A DNA stretch of 40,065 nt from Nemertoderma westbladi (lineage: Eukaryota > Xenacoelomorpha > Nemertodermatida > Nemertodermatidae), in NCBI GenBank assembly GCA_032718475.1, contig JAUCBJ010002649.1:5001-45065 (forward strand), given 5' to 3'. This document shows positions 21,633 through 33,500 of the stretch, piece after piece. Under the pieces are notes generated by a model. The model was not told where the DNA came from. It made no database searches and worked only from the letters and a program-made list of their open reading frames with translations. A program made the translations under genes and the position numbers. The stretch's first letter is position 1; each line of letters opens with the position of its first letter.

Positions 21633-22668
21633 AATTATTGCAGCAATCAGATCAGTATACGATGGTTCGACAACATTTGTGTCTACTGTTGACGGTGACA
21701 CAGAACCATTTGAAGTGTTATGGGGCGTCCTCAAGGGAGACACACTTGCACCATTCTTGTTCATAATTGTTGTTGACTATGTTCTACGCATGTCCTTAGA
21801 TCATCATAATGATGATGGGGTGATGATAATTCCACCTGCTGGCTCCAGAAGTCGAGGAAATCCTGCCAAGTACCTAACTGATCTAGACTTTGCTGATGAC
21901 TTAGGAGTACTCTCAGAATCACTAGAGGGAGCCCAACGGCTCCTCAGCTCATTAGAACATGCTGCTTCTAGTGTTGGTCTTTTTATTAACTCCAGAAAGA
22001 CCAAAATTTTGACAGTTAACTTTGAAAGTCCTCAGCAAGTCTCTGATCGGATGAGCACAAGCACAAAAGATGGTATGCTTCAGCATGTGGATGACTTCTG
22101 TTACCTGGGATCATGGATCCGGAAGTCAGGTGAGGACCTTCGAATACGTAAGGGAAAGGCATGGGCAGCCTTGAATAGGCTTTCCAGGATTTGGAAGTCA
22201 CCGAGAATTAATCGGAAACTTAAGGTCCGATTATTTAGAGCAGCAGTAGTTCCAGTACTCCTCTATGGGAGTCCATGCTGGGCTCTAACTGCTGAGGATA
22301 CCAAATCTCTGGATGGCACATTCACAAGAATGCTACGCCGGGTTCATTGTGTCAAGTACAATGCACACATCTCCAACCAGACACTATATAACATTGAAGG
22401 TGTCTCATTGGTTCCCCCAAGCTTGACACTAGAACAAAATTGCCTCCGATTTGCAGGACATTGCTTTCGCCGTGAGGACCAGCCAGTGCATAATCTTGTA
22501 CTTTGGCAGCCTCATGGAGTGAATAAGCATGGTGGACAGCCCATGACTTTCTTGAGACGCATCTTAAAGGACACTGGCCTTGAAGATGCGGATGATCTAG
22601 CAAATGTCATGGGTGATAGGGAGTTGTGGCGGTGCAATTTTGTCGATAAGCCGGCACAGCATTCTTAA
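21421..22668 (+). pseudogene. LINE RT motif A to C-terminus, copy 2 (longest RT piece)
   Basis: An open frame with methionine at 21475 and stop at 22666-22668 (397 codons). It contains YVDFFKAFDSVSRS (motif A), WGVLKGDTLAPFLF (motif B, with K in place of the usual Q), DFADDLGVLSE (motif C), VLLYGSPCWALT and the complete C-terminus FVDKPAQHS. It joins motif A to the rest without an array, so it shows the ancestral arrangement. It lacks an upstream endonuclease in frame and is therefore a non-autonomous remnant. Confidence 0.87.
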
Positions 22669-22710
22669 AAATGCAGCTGCAATGCAGCATGCCGATCCTA
22701 GTAGTAGTAG
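22669..22710 (+). repeat. LINE 3' UTR and short (TAG)n tail, second copy
   Basis: Counterpart of 18301-18342. It ends in (TAG)n immediately before GAGTACTCTC. Confidence 0.7.
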
Positions 22711-23474
22711 GAGTACTCTCAGAATCACTAGAGGGAGCCCAACGGTTCCTCAGCTCATTAGAACATGCTGCTTCTAGTGTTGGTCTTTATATTAACTCCA
22801 GAAATACCAAAATTTTGACAGTTAACTTTGAAAGTCCTCAGCAAGTCTCTGATCGGATGAGCATAAGCTCAAAAGATGTTATGCTTGAGCATGTGGACGA
22901 CTTCTGTTACCTGGGATCATGGATCCGGAAGTCAGGTAAGGACCTTCGAATACGTAAGGGAAAGGCATGGGCAGCCTTGAATAGGCTTTCCAGGATTCGG
23001 AAGTCACCGAGAATTAATCGGAAACTTAAGGTCCGATTATTTAGAGCAGCAGTAGGTCCAGTACTCCTCTATGGGAGTCCATGCTGGGCTCTAACTGCTG
23101 AGGATACCAAATCTCTGGATGGCACATTCACAAGAATGCTACGCCGGGTTCATTGTGTCAAGTACAATGCACACATCTCCAACCAGACACTATATAACAT
23201 TGAAGGTGTCTCATTGGTTCCCCCAAGCTTGACACTAGAACAAAATTGCCTCCGATTTCCAGGACATTGCTTTCGCCGTGAGGACCAGCCAGTGCATAAT
23301 CTTGTACTTTGGCAGCCTCATGGAGTGAATAAGCATGGTGGACAGCCCATGACTTTCTTGAGACGCATCTTAAAGGACACTGGCCTTGAAGATGCGGATG
23401 ATCTAGCAAATGTCATGGGTGATAGGGAGTTGTGGCGGTGCAATTTTGTCGATAAGCCGGCACAGCATTCTTAA
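22711..23474 (+). pseudogene. 5'-truncated LINE copy (RT C-terminal part), second copy
   Basis: Counterpart of 18343-19106 at an offset of 4,368 bp, with the same private changes (FPGHCFRR, SRIRKSPR, INSRNTK). It ends with the stop at 23472-23474 and a (TAG)n tail at about 23504-23526 that merges into array D4. Confidence 0.85.
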
Positions 23475-23526
23475 AAATGCAGCTGCAATGCAGCATGCCG
23501 ATCCTAGTAGTAGTAGTAGCTAGTAG

Positions 23527-26500
23527 GTAAGTAGTAGGCTTAGTAGGTAAGTAGTAGGCTTAGTAGGTAAGTAGTAGGCTTAGTAGGTAAGTAGTAGGCT
23601 TAGTAGGTAAGTAGTAGGCTTAGTAGGTAAGTAGTAGGCTTAGTAGGTAAGTAGTAGGCTTAGTAGGTAAGTAGTAGGCTTAGTAGGTAAGTAGTAGGCT
23701 TAGTAGGTAAGTAGTAGGCTTAGTAGGTAAGTAGTAGGCTTAGTAGGTAAGTAGTAGGCTTAGTAGGTAAGTAGTAGGCTTAGTAGGTAAGTAGTAGGCT
23801 TAGTAGGTAAGTAGTAGGCTTAGTAGGTAAGTAGTAGGCTTAGTAGGTAAGTAGTAGGCTTAGTAGGTAAGTAGTAGGCTTAGTAGGTAAGTAGTAGGCT
23901 TAGTAGGTAAGTAGTAGGCTTAGTAGGTAAGTAGTAGGCTTAGTAGGTAAGTAGTAGGCTTAGTAGGTAAGTAGTAGGCTTAGTAGGTAAGTAGTAGGCT
24001 TAGTAGGTAAGTAGTAGGCTTAGTAGGTAAGTAGTAGGCTTAGTAGGTAAGTAGTAGGCTTAGTAGGTAAGTAGTAGGCTTAGTAGGTAAGTAGTAGGCT
24101 TAGTAGGTAAGTAGTAGGCTTAGTAGGTAAGTAGTAGGCTTAGTAGGTAAGTAGTAGGCTTAGTAGGTAAGTAGTAGGCTTAGTAGGTAAGTAGTAGGCT
24201 TAGTAGGTAAGTAGTAGGCTTAGTAGGTAAGTAGTAGGCTTAGTAGGTAAGTAGTAGGCTTAGTAGGTAAGTAGTAGGCTTAGTAGGTAAGTAGTAGGCT
24301 TAGTAGGTAAGTAGTAGGCTTAGTAGGTAAGTAGTAGGCTTAGTAGGTAAGTAGTAGGCTTAGTAGGTAAGTAGTAGGCTTAGTAGGTAAGTAGTAGGCT
24401 TAGTAGGTAAGTAGTAGGCTTAGTAGGTAAGTAGTAGGCTTAGTAGGTAAGTAGTAGGCTTAGTAGGTAAGTAGTAGGCTTAGTAGGTAAGTAGTAGGCT
24501 TAGTAGGTAAGTAGTAGGCTTAGTAGGTAAGTAGTAGGCTTAGTAGGTAAGTAGTAGGCTTAGTAGGTAAGTAGTAGGCTTAGTAGGTAAGTAGTAGGCT
24601 TAGTAGGTAAGTAGTAGGCTTAGTAGGTAAGTAGTAGGCTTAGTAGGTAAGTAGTAGGCTTAGTAGGTAAGTAGTAGGCTTAGTAGGTAAGTAGTAGGCT
24701 TAGTAGGTAAGTAGTAGGCTTAGTAGGTAAGTAGTAGGCTTAGTAGGTAAGTAGTAGGCTTAGTAGGTAAGTAGTAGGCTTAGTAGGTAAGTAGTAGGCT
24801 TAGTAGGTAAGTAGTAGGCTTAGTAGGTAAGTAGTAGGCTTAGTAGGTAAGTAGTAGGCTTAGTAGGTAAGTAGTAGGCTTAGTAGGTAAGTAGTAGGCT
24901 TAGTAGGTAAGTAGTAGGCTTAGTAGGTAAGTAGTAGGCTTAGTAGGTAAGTAGTAGGCTTAGTAGGTAAGTAGTAGGCTTAGTAGGTAAGTAGTAGGCT
25001 TAGTAGGTAAGTAGTAGGCTTAGTAGGTAAGTAGTAGGCTTAGTAGGTAAGTAGTAGGCTTAGTAGGTAAGTAGTAGGCTTAGTAGGTAAGTAGTAGGCT
25101 TAGTAGGTAAGTAGTAGGCTTAGTAGGTAAGTAGTAGGCTTAGTAGGTAAGTAGTAGGCTTAGTAGGTAAGTAGTAGGCTTAGTAGGTAAGTAGTAGGCT
25201 TAGTAGGTAAGTAGTAGGCTTAGTAGGTAAGTAGTAGGCTTAGTAGGTAAGTAGTAGGCTTAGTAGGTAAGTAGTAGGCTTAGTAGGTAAGTAGTAGGCT
25301 TAGTAGGTAAGTAGTAGGCTTAGTAGGTAAGTAGTAGGCTTAGTAGGTAAGTAGTAGGCTTAGTAGGTAAGTAGTAGGCTTAGTAGGTAAGTAGTAGGCT
25401 TAGTAGGTAAGTAGTAGGCTTAGTAGGTAAGTAGTAGGCTTAGTAGGTAAGTAGTAGGCTTAGTAGGTAAGTAGTAGGCTTAGTAGGTAAGTAGTAGGCT
25501 TAGTAGGTAAGTAGTAGGCTTAGTAGGTAAGTAGTAGGCTTAGTAGGTAAGTAGTAGGCTTAGTAGGTAAGTAGTAGGCTTAGTAGGTAAGTAGTAGGCT
25601 TAGTAGGTAAGTAGTAGGCTTAGTAGGTAAGTAGTAGGCTTAGTAGGTAAGTAGTAGGCTTAGTAGGTAAGTAGTAGGCTTAGTAGGTAAGTAGTAGGCT
25701 TAGTAGGTAAGTAGTAGGCTTAGTAGGTAAGTAGTAGGCTTAGTAGGTAAGTAGTAGGCTTAGTAGGTAAGTAGTAGGCTTAGTAGGTAAGTAGTAGGCT
25801 TAGTAGGTAAGTAGTAGGCTTAGTAGGTAAGTAGTAGGCTTAGTAGGTAAGTAGTAGGCTTAGTAGGTAAGTAGTAGGCTTAGTAGGTAAGTAGTAGGCT
25901 TAGTAGGTAAGTAGTAGGCTTAGTAGGTAAGTAGTAGGCTTAGTAGGTAAGTAGTAGGCTTAGTAGGTAAGTAGTAGGCTTAGTAGGTAAGTAGTAGGCT
26001 TAGTAGGTAAGTAGTAGGCTTAGTAGGTAAGTAGTAGGCTTAGTAGGTAAGTAGTAGGCTTAGTAGGTAAGTAGTAGGCTTAGTAGGTAAGTAGTAGGCT
26101 TAGTAGGTAAGTAGTAGGCTTAGTAGGTAAGTAGTAGGCTTAGTAGGTAAGTAGTAGGCTTAGTAGGTAAGTAGTAGGCTTAGTAGGTAAGTAGTAGGCT
26201 TAGTAGGTAAGTAGTAGGCTTAGTAGGTAAGTAGTAGGCTTAGTAGGTAAGTAGTAGGCTTAGTAGGTAAGTAGTAGGCTTAGTAGGTAAGTAGTAGGCT
26301 TAGTAGGTAAGTAGTAGGCTTAGTAGGTAAGTAGTAGGCTTAGTAGGTAAGTAGTAGGCTTAGTAGGTAAGTAGTAGGCTTAGTAGGTAAGTAGTAGGCT
26401 TAGTAGGTAAGTAGTAGGCTTAGTAGGTAAGTAGTAGGCTTAGTAGGTAAGTAGTAGGCTTAGTAGGTAAGTAGTAGGCTTAGTAGGTAAGTAGTAGGCT

Positions 26501-29500
26501 TAGTAGGTAAGTAGTAGGCTTAGTAGGTAAGTAGTAGGCTTAGTAGGTAAGTAGTAGGCTTAGTAGGTAAGTAGTAGGCTTAGTAGGTAAGTAGTAGGCT
26601 TAGTAGGTAAGTAGTAGGCTTAGTAGGTAAGTAGTAGGCTTAGTAGGTAAGTAGTAGGCTTAGTAGGTAAGTAGTAGGCTTAGTAGGTAAGTAGTAGGCT
26701 TAGTAGGTAAGTAGTAGGCTTAGTAGGTAAGTAGTAGGCTTAGTAGGTAAGTAGTAGGCTTAGTAGGTAAGTAGTAGGCTTAGTAGGTAAGTAGTAGGCT
26801 TAGTAGGTAAGTAGTAGGCTTAGTAGGTAAGTAGTAGGCTTAGTAGGTAAGTAGTAGGCTTAGTAGGTAAGTAGTAGGCTTAGTAGGTAAGTAGTAGGCT
26901 TAGTAGGTAAGTAGTAGGCTTAGTAGGTAAGTAGTAGGCTTAGTAGGTAAGTAGTAGGCTTAGTAGGTAAGTAGTAGGCTTAGTAGGTAAGTAGTAGGCT
27001 TAGTAGGTAAGTAGTAGGCTTAGTAGGTAAGTAGTAGGCTTAGTAGGTAAGTAGTAGGCTTAGTAGGTAAGTAGTAGGCTTAGTAGGTAAGTAGTAGGCT
27101 TAGTAGGTAAGTAGTAGGCTTAGTAGGTAAGTAGTAGGCTTAGTAGGTAAGTAGTAGGCTTAGTAGGTAAGTAGTAGGCTTAGTAGGTAAGTAGTAGGCT
27201 TAGTAGGTAAGTAGTAGGCTTAGTAGGTAAGTAGTAGGCTTAGTAGGTAAGTAGTAGGCTTAGTAGGTAAGTAGTAGGCTTAGTAGGTAAGTAGTAGGCT
27301 TAGTAGGTAAGTAGTAGGCTTAGTAGGTAAGTAGTAGGCTTAGTAGGTAAGTAGTAGGCTTAGTAGGTAAGTAGTAGGCTTAGTAGGTAAGTAGTAGGCT
27401 TAGTAGGTAAGTAGTAGGCTTAGTAGGTAAGTAGTAGGCTTAGTAGGTAAGTAGTAGGCTTAGTAGGTAAGTAGTAGGCTTAGTAGGTAAGTAGTAGGCT
27501 TAGTAGGTAAGTAGTAGGCTTAGTAGGTAAGTAGTAGGCTTAGTAGGTAAGTAGTAGGCTTAGTAGGTAAGTAGTAGGCTTAGTAGGTAAGTAGTAGGCT
27601 TAGTAGGTAAGTAGTAGGCTTAGTAGGTAAGTAGTAGGCTTAGTAGGTAAGTAGTAGGCTTAGTAGGTAAGTAGTAGGCTTAGTAGGTAAGTAGTAGGCT
27701 TAGTAGGTAAGTAGTAGGCTTAGTAGGTAAGTAGTAGGCTTAGTAGGTAAGTAGTAGGCTTAGTAGGTAAGTAGTAGGCTTAGTAGGTAAGTAGTAGGCT
27801 TAGTAGGTAAGTAGTAGGCTTAGTAGGTAAGTAGTAGGCTTAGTAGGTAAGTAGTAGGCTTAGTAGGTAAGTAGTAGGCTTAGTAGGTAAGTAGTAGGCT
27901 TAGTAGGTAAGTAGTAGGCTTAGTAGGTAAGTAGTAGGCTTAGTAGGTAAGTAGTAGGCTTAGTAGGTAAGTAGTAGGCTTAGTAGGTAAGTAGTAGGCT
28001 TAGTAGGTAAGTAGTAGGCTTAGTAGGTAAGTAGTAGGCTTAGTAGGTAAGTAGTAGGCTTAGTAGGTAAGTAGTAGGCTTAGTAGGTAAGTAGTAGGCT
28101 TAGTAGGTAAGTAGTAGGCTTAGTAGGTAAGTAGTAGGCTTAGTAGGTAAGTAGTAGGCTTAGTAGGTAAGTAGTAGGCTTAGTAGGTAAGTAGTAGGCT
28201 TAGTAGGTAAGTAGTAGGCTTAGTAGGTAAGTAGTAGGCTTAGTAGGTAAGTAGTAGGCTTAGTAGGTAAGTAGTAGGCTTAGTAGGTAAGTAGTAGGCT
28301 TAGTAGGTAAGTAGTAGGCTTAGTAGGTAAGTAGTAGGCTTAGTAGGTAAGTAGTAGGCTTAGTAGGTAAGTAGTAGGCTTAGTAGGTAAGTAGTAGGCT
28401 TAGTAGGTAAGTAGTAGGCTTAGTAGGTAAGTAGTAGGCTTAGTAGGTAAGTAGTAGGCTTAGTAGGTAAGTAGTAGGCTTAGTAGGTAAGTAGTAGGCT
28501 TAGTAGGTAAGTAGTAGGCTTAGTAGGTAAGTAGTAGGCTTAGTAGGTAAGTAGTAGGCTTAGTAGGTAAGTAGTAGGCTTAGTAGGTAAGTAGTAGGCT
28601 TAGTAGGTAAGTAGTAGGCTTAGTAGGTAAGTAGTAGGCTTAGTAGGTAAGTAGTAGGCTTAGTAGGTAAGTAGTAGGCTTAGTAGGTAAGTAGTAGGCT
28701 TAGTAGGTAAGTAGTAGGCTTAGTAGGTAAGTAGTAGGCTTAGTAGGTAAGTAGTAGGCTTAGTAGGTAAGTAGTAGGCTTAGTAGGTAAGTAGTAGGCT
28801 TAGTAGGTAAGTAGTAGGCTTAGTAGGTAAGTAGTAGGCTTAGTAGGTAAGTAGTAGGCTTAGTAGGTAAGTAGTAGGCTTAGTAGGTAAGTAGTAGGCT
28901 TAGTAGGTAAGTAGTAGGCTTAGTAGGTAAGTAGTAGGCTTAGTAGGTAAGTAGTAGGCTTAGTAGGTAAGTAGTAGGCTTAGTAGGTAAGTAGTAGGCT
29001 TAGTAGGTAAGTAGTAGGCTTAGTAGGTAAGTAGTAGGCTTAGTAGGTAAGTAGTAGGCTTAGTAGGTAAGTAGTAGGCTTAGTAGGTAAGTAGTAGGCT
29101 TAGTAGGTAAGTAGTAGGCTTAGTAGGTAAGTAGTAGGCTTAGTAGGTAAGTAGTAGGCTTAGTAGGTAAGTAGTAGGCTTAGTAGGTAAGTAGTAGGCT
29201 TAGTAGGTAAGTAGTAGGCTTAGTAGGTAAGTAGTAGGCTTAGTAGGTAAGTAGTAGGCTTAGTAGGTAAGTAGTAGGCTTAGTAGGTAAGTAGTAGGCT
29301 TAGTAGGTAAGTAGTAGGCTTAGTAGGTAAGTAGTAGGCTTAGTAGGTAAGTAGTAGGCTTAGTAGGTAAGTAGTAGGCTTAGTAGGTAAGTAGTAGGCT
29401 TAGTAGGTAAGTAGTAGGCTTAGTAGGTAAGTAGTAGGCTTAGTAGGTAAGTAGTAGGCTTAGTAGGTAAGTAGTAGGCTTAGTAGGTAAGTAGTAGGCT

Positions 29501-30202
29501 TAGTAGGTAAGTAGTAGGCTTAGTAGGTAAGTAGTAGGCTTAGTAGGTAAGTAGTAGGCTTAGTAGGTAAGTAGTAGGCTTAGTAGGTAAGTAGTAGGCT
29601 TAGTAGGTAAGTAGTAGGCTTAGTAGGTAAGTAGTAGGCTTAGTAGGTAAGTAGTAGGCTTAGTAGGTAAGTAGTAGGCTTAGTAGGTAAGTAGTAGGCT
29701 TAGTAGGTAAGTAGTAGGCTTAGTAGGTAAGTAGTAGGCTTAGTAGGTAAGTAGTAGGCTTAGTAGGTAAGTAGTAGGCTTAGTAGGTAAGTAGTAGGCT
29801 TAGTAGGTAAGTAGTAGGCTTAGTAGGTAAGTAGTAGGCTTAGTAGGTAAGTAGTAGGCTTAGTAGGTAAGTAGTAGGCTTAGTAGGTAAGTAGTAGGCT
29901 TAGTAGGTAAGTAGTAGGCTTAGTAGGTAAGTAGTAGGCTTAGTAGGTAAGTAGTAGGCTTAGTAGGTAAGTAGTAGGCTTAGTAGGTAAGTAGTAGGCT
30001 TAGTAGGTAAGTAGTAGGCTTAGTAGGTAAGTAGTAGGCTTAGTAGGTAAGTAGTAGGCTTAGTAGGTAAGTAGTAGGCTTAGTAGGTAAGTAGTAGGCT
30101 TAGTAGGTAAGTAGTAGGCTTAGTAGGTAAGTAGTAGGCTTAGTAGGTAAGTAGTAGGCTTAGTAGGTAAGTAGTAGGCTTAGTAGGTAAGTAGTAGGCT
30201 TA
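23527..30202 (+). repeat. Minisatellite D4, 20-bp unit, about 334 copies without visible variants
   Basis: The unit GTAAGTAGTAGGCTTAGTAG is repeated with perfect periodicity over 6.7 kb. Every 60-base row I read holds three identical units. It starts at the (TAG)n tail of the truncated LINE and ends at GGCTTA|ATGGTC. Stop codons occur in all plus-strand frames over three units, so it does not code. Each unit carries GTAAGT and a CTTAG acceptor-like string. Confidence 0.98.
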
Positions 30203-30522
30203 ATGGTCTTTTAGTACTATCTTGATAGGCATTGTCTATAAAGTAAAACTTTGTTTTGTAAAACCGTATGTAAGTGAGATAGAGATCCTATATAATTTAC
30301 TCTAGCTACAAACGGTAGCTTGCAGAAGAAAATCTTACTCTAACATTTTGCAGTTTTGTGGTGCGATATTAACTGCGTGGCTCGCTCCACAATACAAAGT
30401 TATATGGGTTTAAAAACATAGTTATTATGGGACATTATCCATTCATGACCCCTTCTGCAATTTTGGTACCGGTATGCTATTTAATTTATTTGTTGCTAAA
30501 AATTTTACTTTTAAAAACGTAG
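30203..30522 (+). other. Unique sequence and 3' end of an upstream intron
   Basis: AT-rich. It contains GTGGCTCGCTCC (about 30378), related in inverted sense to the TE-like motif at about 7575. Its last part (TTTACTTTTAAAAACGTAG) serves as the putative acceptor of the exon at 30523. Confidence 0.5.
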
Positions 30523-30561
30523 ATGGAGACTGCAAACGAGGAATATATCGTTCCGACAAAG
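30523..30561 (+). CDS. Putative 13-codon exon of the SH3 gene
   Basis: Between an acceptor ending AAACGTAG and a donor ACAAAG|GTAAAA lies a 39-bp phase-0 exon reading METANEEYIVPTK. Joined to the next exon it gives EEYIVPTK|PEYAVISKKG. The two Tyr-x-x-hydrophobic/Pro motifs (YIVP, YAVI) resemble SH2-binding tyrosines of adaptor proteins. Support is splice consensus, phase match and plausible joined sequence only; at 13 codons it could be chance. If real, its donor lies 11 nt before minisatellite E. Confidence 0.42.
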
Positions 30562-30572
30562 GTAAAATGCTA

Positions 30573-33500
30573 CGTCACTGGGGGTTGAACCAGCGCTATG
30601 TGGTACCGTCACTGGGGGTTGAACCATCGCTGTGTGGTACCGTCACTGGGGGGTTGAACCATCGCTGTGTGGTACCGTCACTGGGGGGTTGAACCAGCGC
30701 TGTGTGGTACCGTCACTGGGGGGTTGAACCAGCGCTGTGTGGTACCGTCACTGGGGGGTTGAACCAGCGCTGTGTGGTACCGTCACTGGGGTTTGAACCA
30801 TCGCTGTGTGGTACCGTCACTGAGGGTTGAACCAGCGCTGTGTGGTATCGTCACTGGGGGGTTGAACCAGCGCTGTGTGGTACCGTCACTGAGGGTTGAA
30901 CCAGCGCTGTATGGTACCATCCCTGGGGGTTGAACCAGCGCTGTGTGGTACCGTCACTGGGGGCTGAACCAGCGCTGTGTGGTACCGTCACTGAGGGTTG
31001 AACCAGCGCTGTGTGGTACCGTCACTGGGGGCTGAACCAGCGCTGTGTGGTACCGTCACTGGGGGTTGAACCAGCGCTGTGTGGTACCGTCAATGGGGGT
31101 TGAACCAGCGCTGTGTGGTACCGTCACTGGGGGTTGAACCAGCGCTATGTGGTACCGTCACTGGGGGTTGAACCAGCGCTGTGTGGTACCGTCACCGGGG
31201 GTTGAACCAGCGCTATGTGGTACCGTCACTGGGGGTTGAACCAGCGCTGTGTGGTACCGTCACTGGGGGTTGAACCACATCTGTGTGGTACCGTCACTGG
31301 GGGTTGAACCACATCTGTGTGGTACCGTCACTGGGGGTTGAACCACATCTGTGTGGTACCGTCACTGGGGGTTGAACCAGCGCTGTGTGGTACCGTCACT
31401 GGGGGTTGAACCAGCGCTATGTGGTACCGTCACTGGGGGGTTGAACTAGCGCTGTGTGGTACCGTCACTGGGGGTTGAACCACATCTGAGTGGTACCGTC
31501 ACTGGGGGTTGAACCACATCTGTGTGGTACCGTGACTGGGGGTTGAACCAGCGCTGTGTGGTACCGTCACTGGGGGTTGAACAAGCGCTATGTGGTACCG
31601 TCACTGGGGGTTGAACCAGCGCTGTGTGGTACCGTCACTGGGAGTTGAACCAGCGCTATGTGGTACCGTCACTGGGGGTTGAACCACATCTGTGTGGTAC
31701 CGTCACTGGGGGTTGAACCAGCGCTGTGTGGTACCGTCACTGGGGGTTGAACCAGCGCTGTGTGGTACCGTCGCCGGGGGTTAAACCAGCGGTGTGTGGT
31801 ACCGTCACTGGGGGTTGAACCAGCGCTATGTGGTACCGTCACTGGGGGTTGAACCAGCGCTGTGTGGTACCGTCACTGGGGGTTGAACCAGCGCTATGTG
31901 GTACGGTCACTGGGGGTTGAACCAGCGCTGTGTGGTACCGTCACTGGGAGTTGAACCAGCGCTATGTGGTACCGTCACTGGGGGTTGAACCACATCTGTG
32001 TGGTACCGTCACTGGGGGTTGAACCAGCGCTGTGTGGTACCGTCACTGGGGGTTGAACCAGCGCTGTGTGGTACCGTCGCCGGGGGTTAAACCAGCGGTG
32101 TGTGGTACCGTCACTGGGGGTTGAACCAGCGCTATGTGGTACCGTCACTGGGGGTTGAACCAGCGCTGTGTGGTACCGTCACTGGGGGTTGAACCAGCGC
32201 TATGTGGTACCGTCACTGGGGGTTGAACCAGCGCTGTGTGGTACCGTCACTGGGAGTTGAACCAGCGCTATGTGGTACCGTCACTGGGGGTTGAACCACA
32301 TCTGTGTGGTACCGTCACTGGGGGTTGAACCAGCGCTGTGTGGTACCGTCACTGGGGGTTGAACCAGCGCTGTGTGGTACCGTCGCCGGGGGTTAAACCA
32401 CCGGTGTGTGGTACCGTCACTGGGGGTTGAACCAGCGCTATGTGGTACCGTCACTGGGGGTTGAACCAGCGCTGTGTGGTACCGTCACCGGGGGTTGAAC
32501 CAGCGCTGTGTGGTAGCGTCACTGGGGGTTAAACCAGCGCTGTGTGGTACCGTCACTGGGGGTTGAACCAGCGCTGTGTGGTACCGTCACTGGGGGTTGA
32601 ACCAGCGCTGTGTGGTACCGTCACTGGGGGTTGAACCAGCGCTGTGTGGTACCGTCACTGGTGGTTGAACCAGCGCTATGTGGTACCGTCACTGGGGGTT
32701 GAACCACATCTGTGTGGTACCGTCACCGGGGGTTAAACCAGCGCTGTGTGGTACCGTCACTGGGGGTTGAACCAACGCTGTGTGGTACCGTCACTGGGGG
32801 TTGAACCAGCGCTGTGTGGTACCGTCACTGGGGGTTGAACCAGCGCTTTGTGGTACCGTCACTGTTGGTTGAACCAGCGCTATGTGGTACCGTCACTGGG
32901 GGGTTGAACCACATCTGTGTGGTACCGTCACTGGGGGTTGAACCAGCGCTGTGTGGTACCGTCACTGGGGGTTGAACCAGCGCTGTGTGGTACCGTCACC
33001 GGGGGTTAAACCAGCGATGTGTGGTACCGTCACTGGGGGTTGAACCAGCGCTGTGTGGTACCGTCACTGGGGGGTTTGAACCAGCGCTGTGTGGTACCGT
33101 CACCGGGGGTTGAACCAGCGCTGTGTGGTACCGTCACCGGGGGTTAAACCAGCGCTGTGTGGTACCGTCACTGGTGGTTGAACCAGCGCTGTGTGGTACC
33201 GTCACTGGGGGTTGAACCAGCGCTATGTGGTACCGTCACTGGGGGTTGAACCACATCTGTGTGGTACCGTCACTGGGGGTTGAACCAGCGCTGTGTGGTA
33301 CCGTCACTGGGGGTTGAACCAGCGCTGTGTGGTACCGTCACTGGGGGTTGAACCAGCGCTATGCGGTACCGTCACTGGGGGTTGAACCATCGCTGTGTGG
33401 TACCGTCACTGGGGGTTGAACCAGCGTTGTGTGGTACCGTCACTGGGGGTTGAACCAGCGCAATGTGGTACCGTCACTGGGGGTTGAACCATCGCTGTGT

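Noticed and set aside
23527-30202. Telomeric or centromeric satellite
   Set aside because: The unit does not resemble TTAGGG-type repeats, is on one strand next to LINE tails, and lies among genes. There is no evidence for a chromosomal role.
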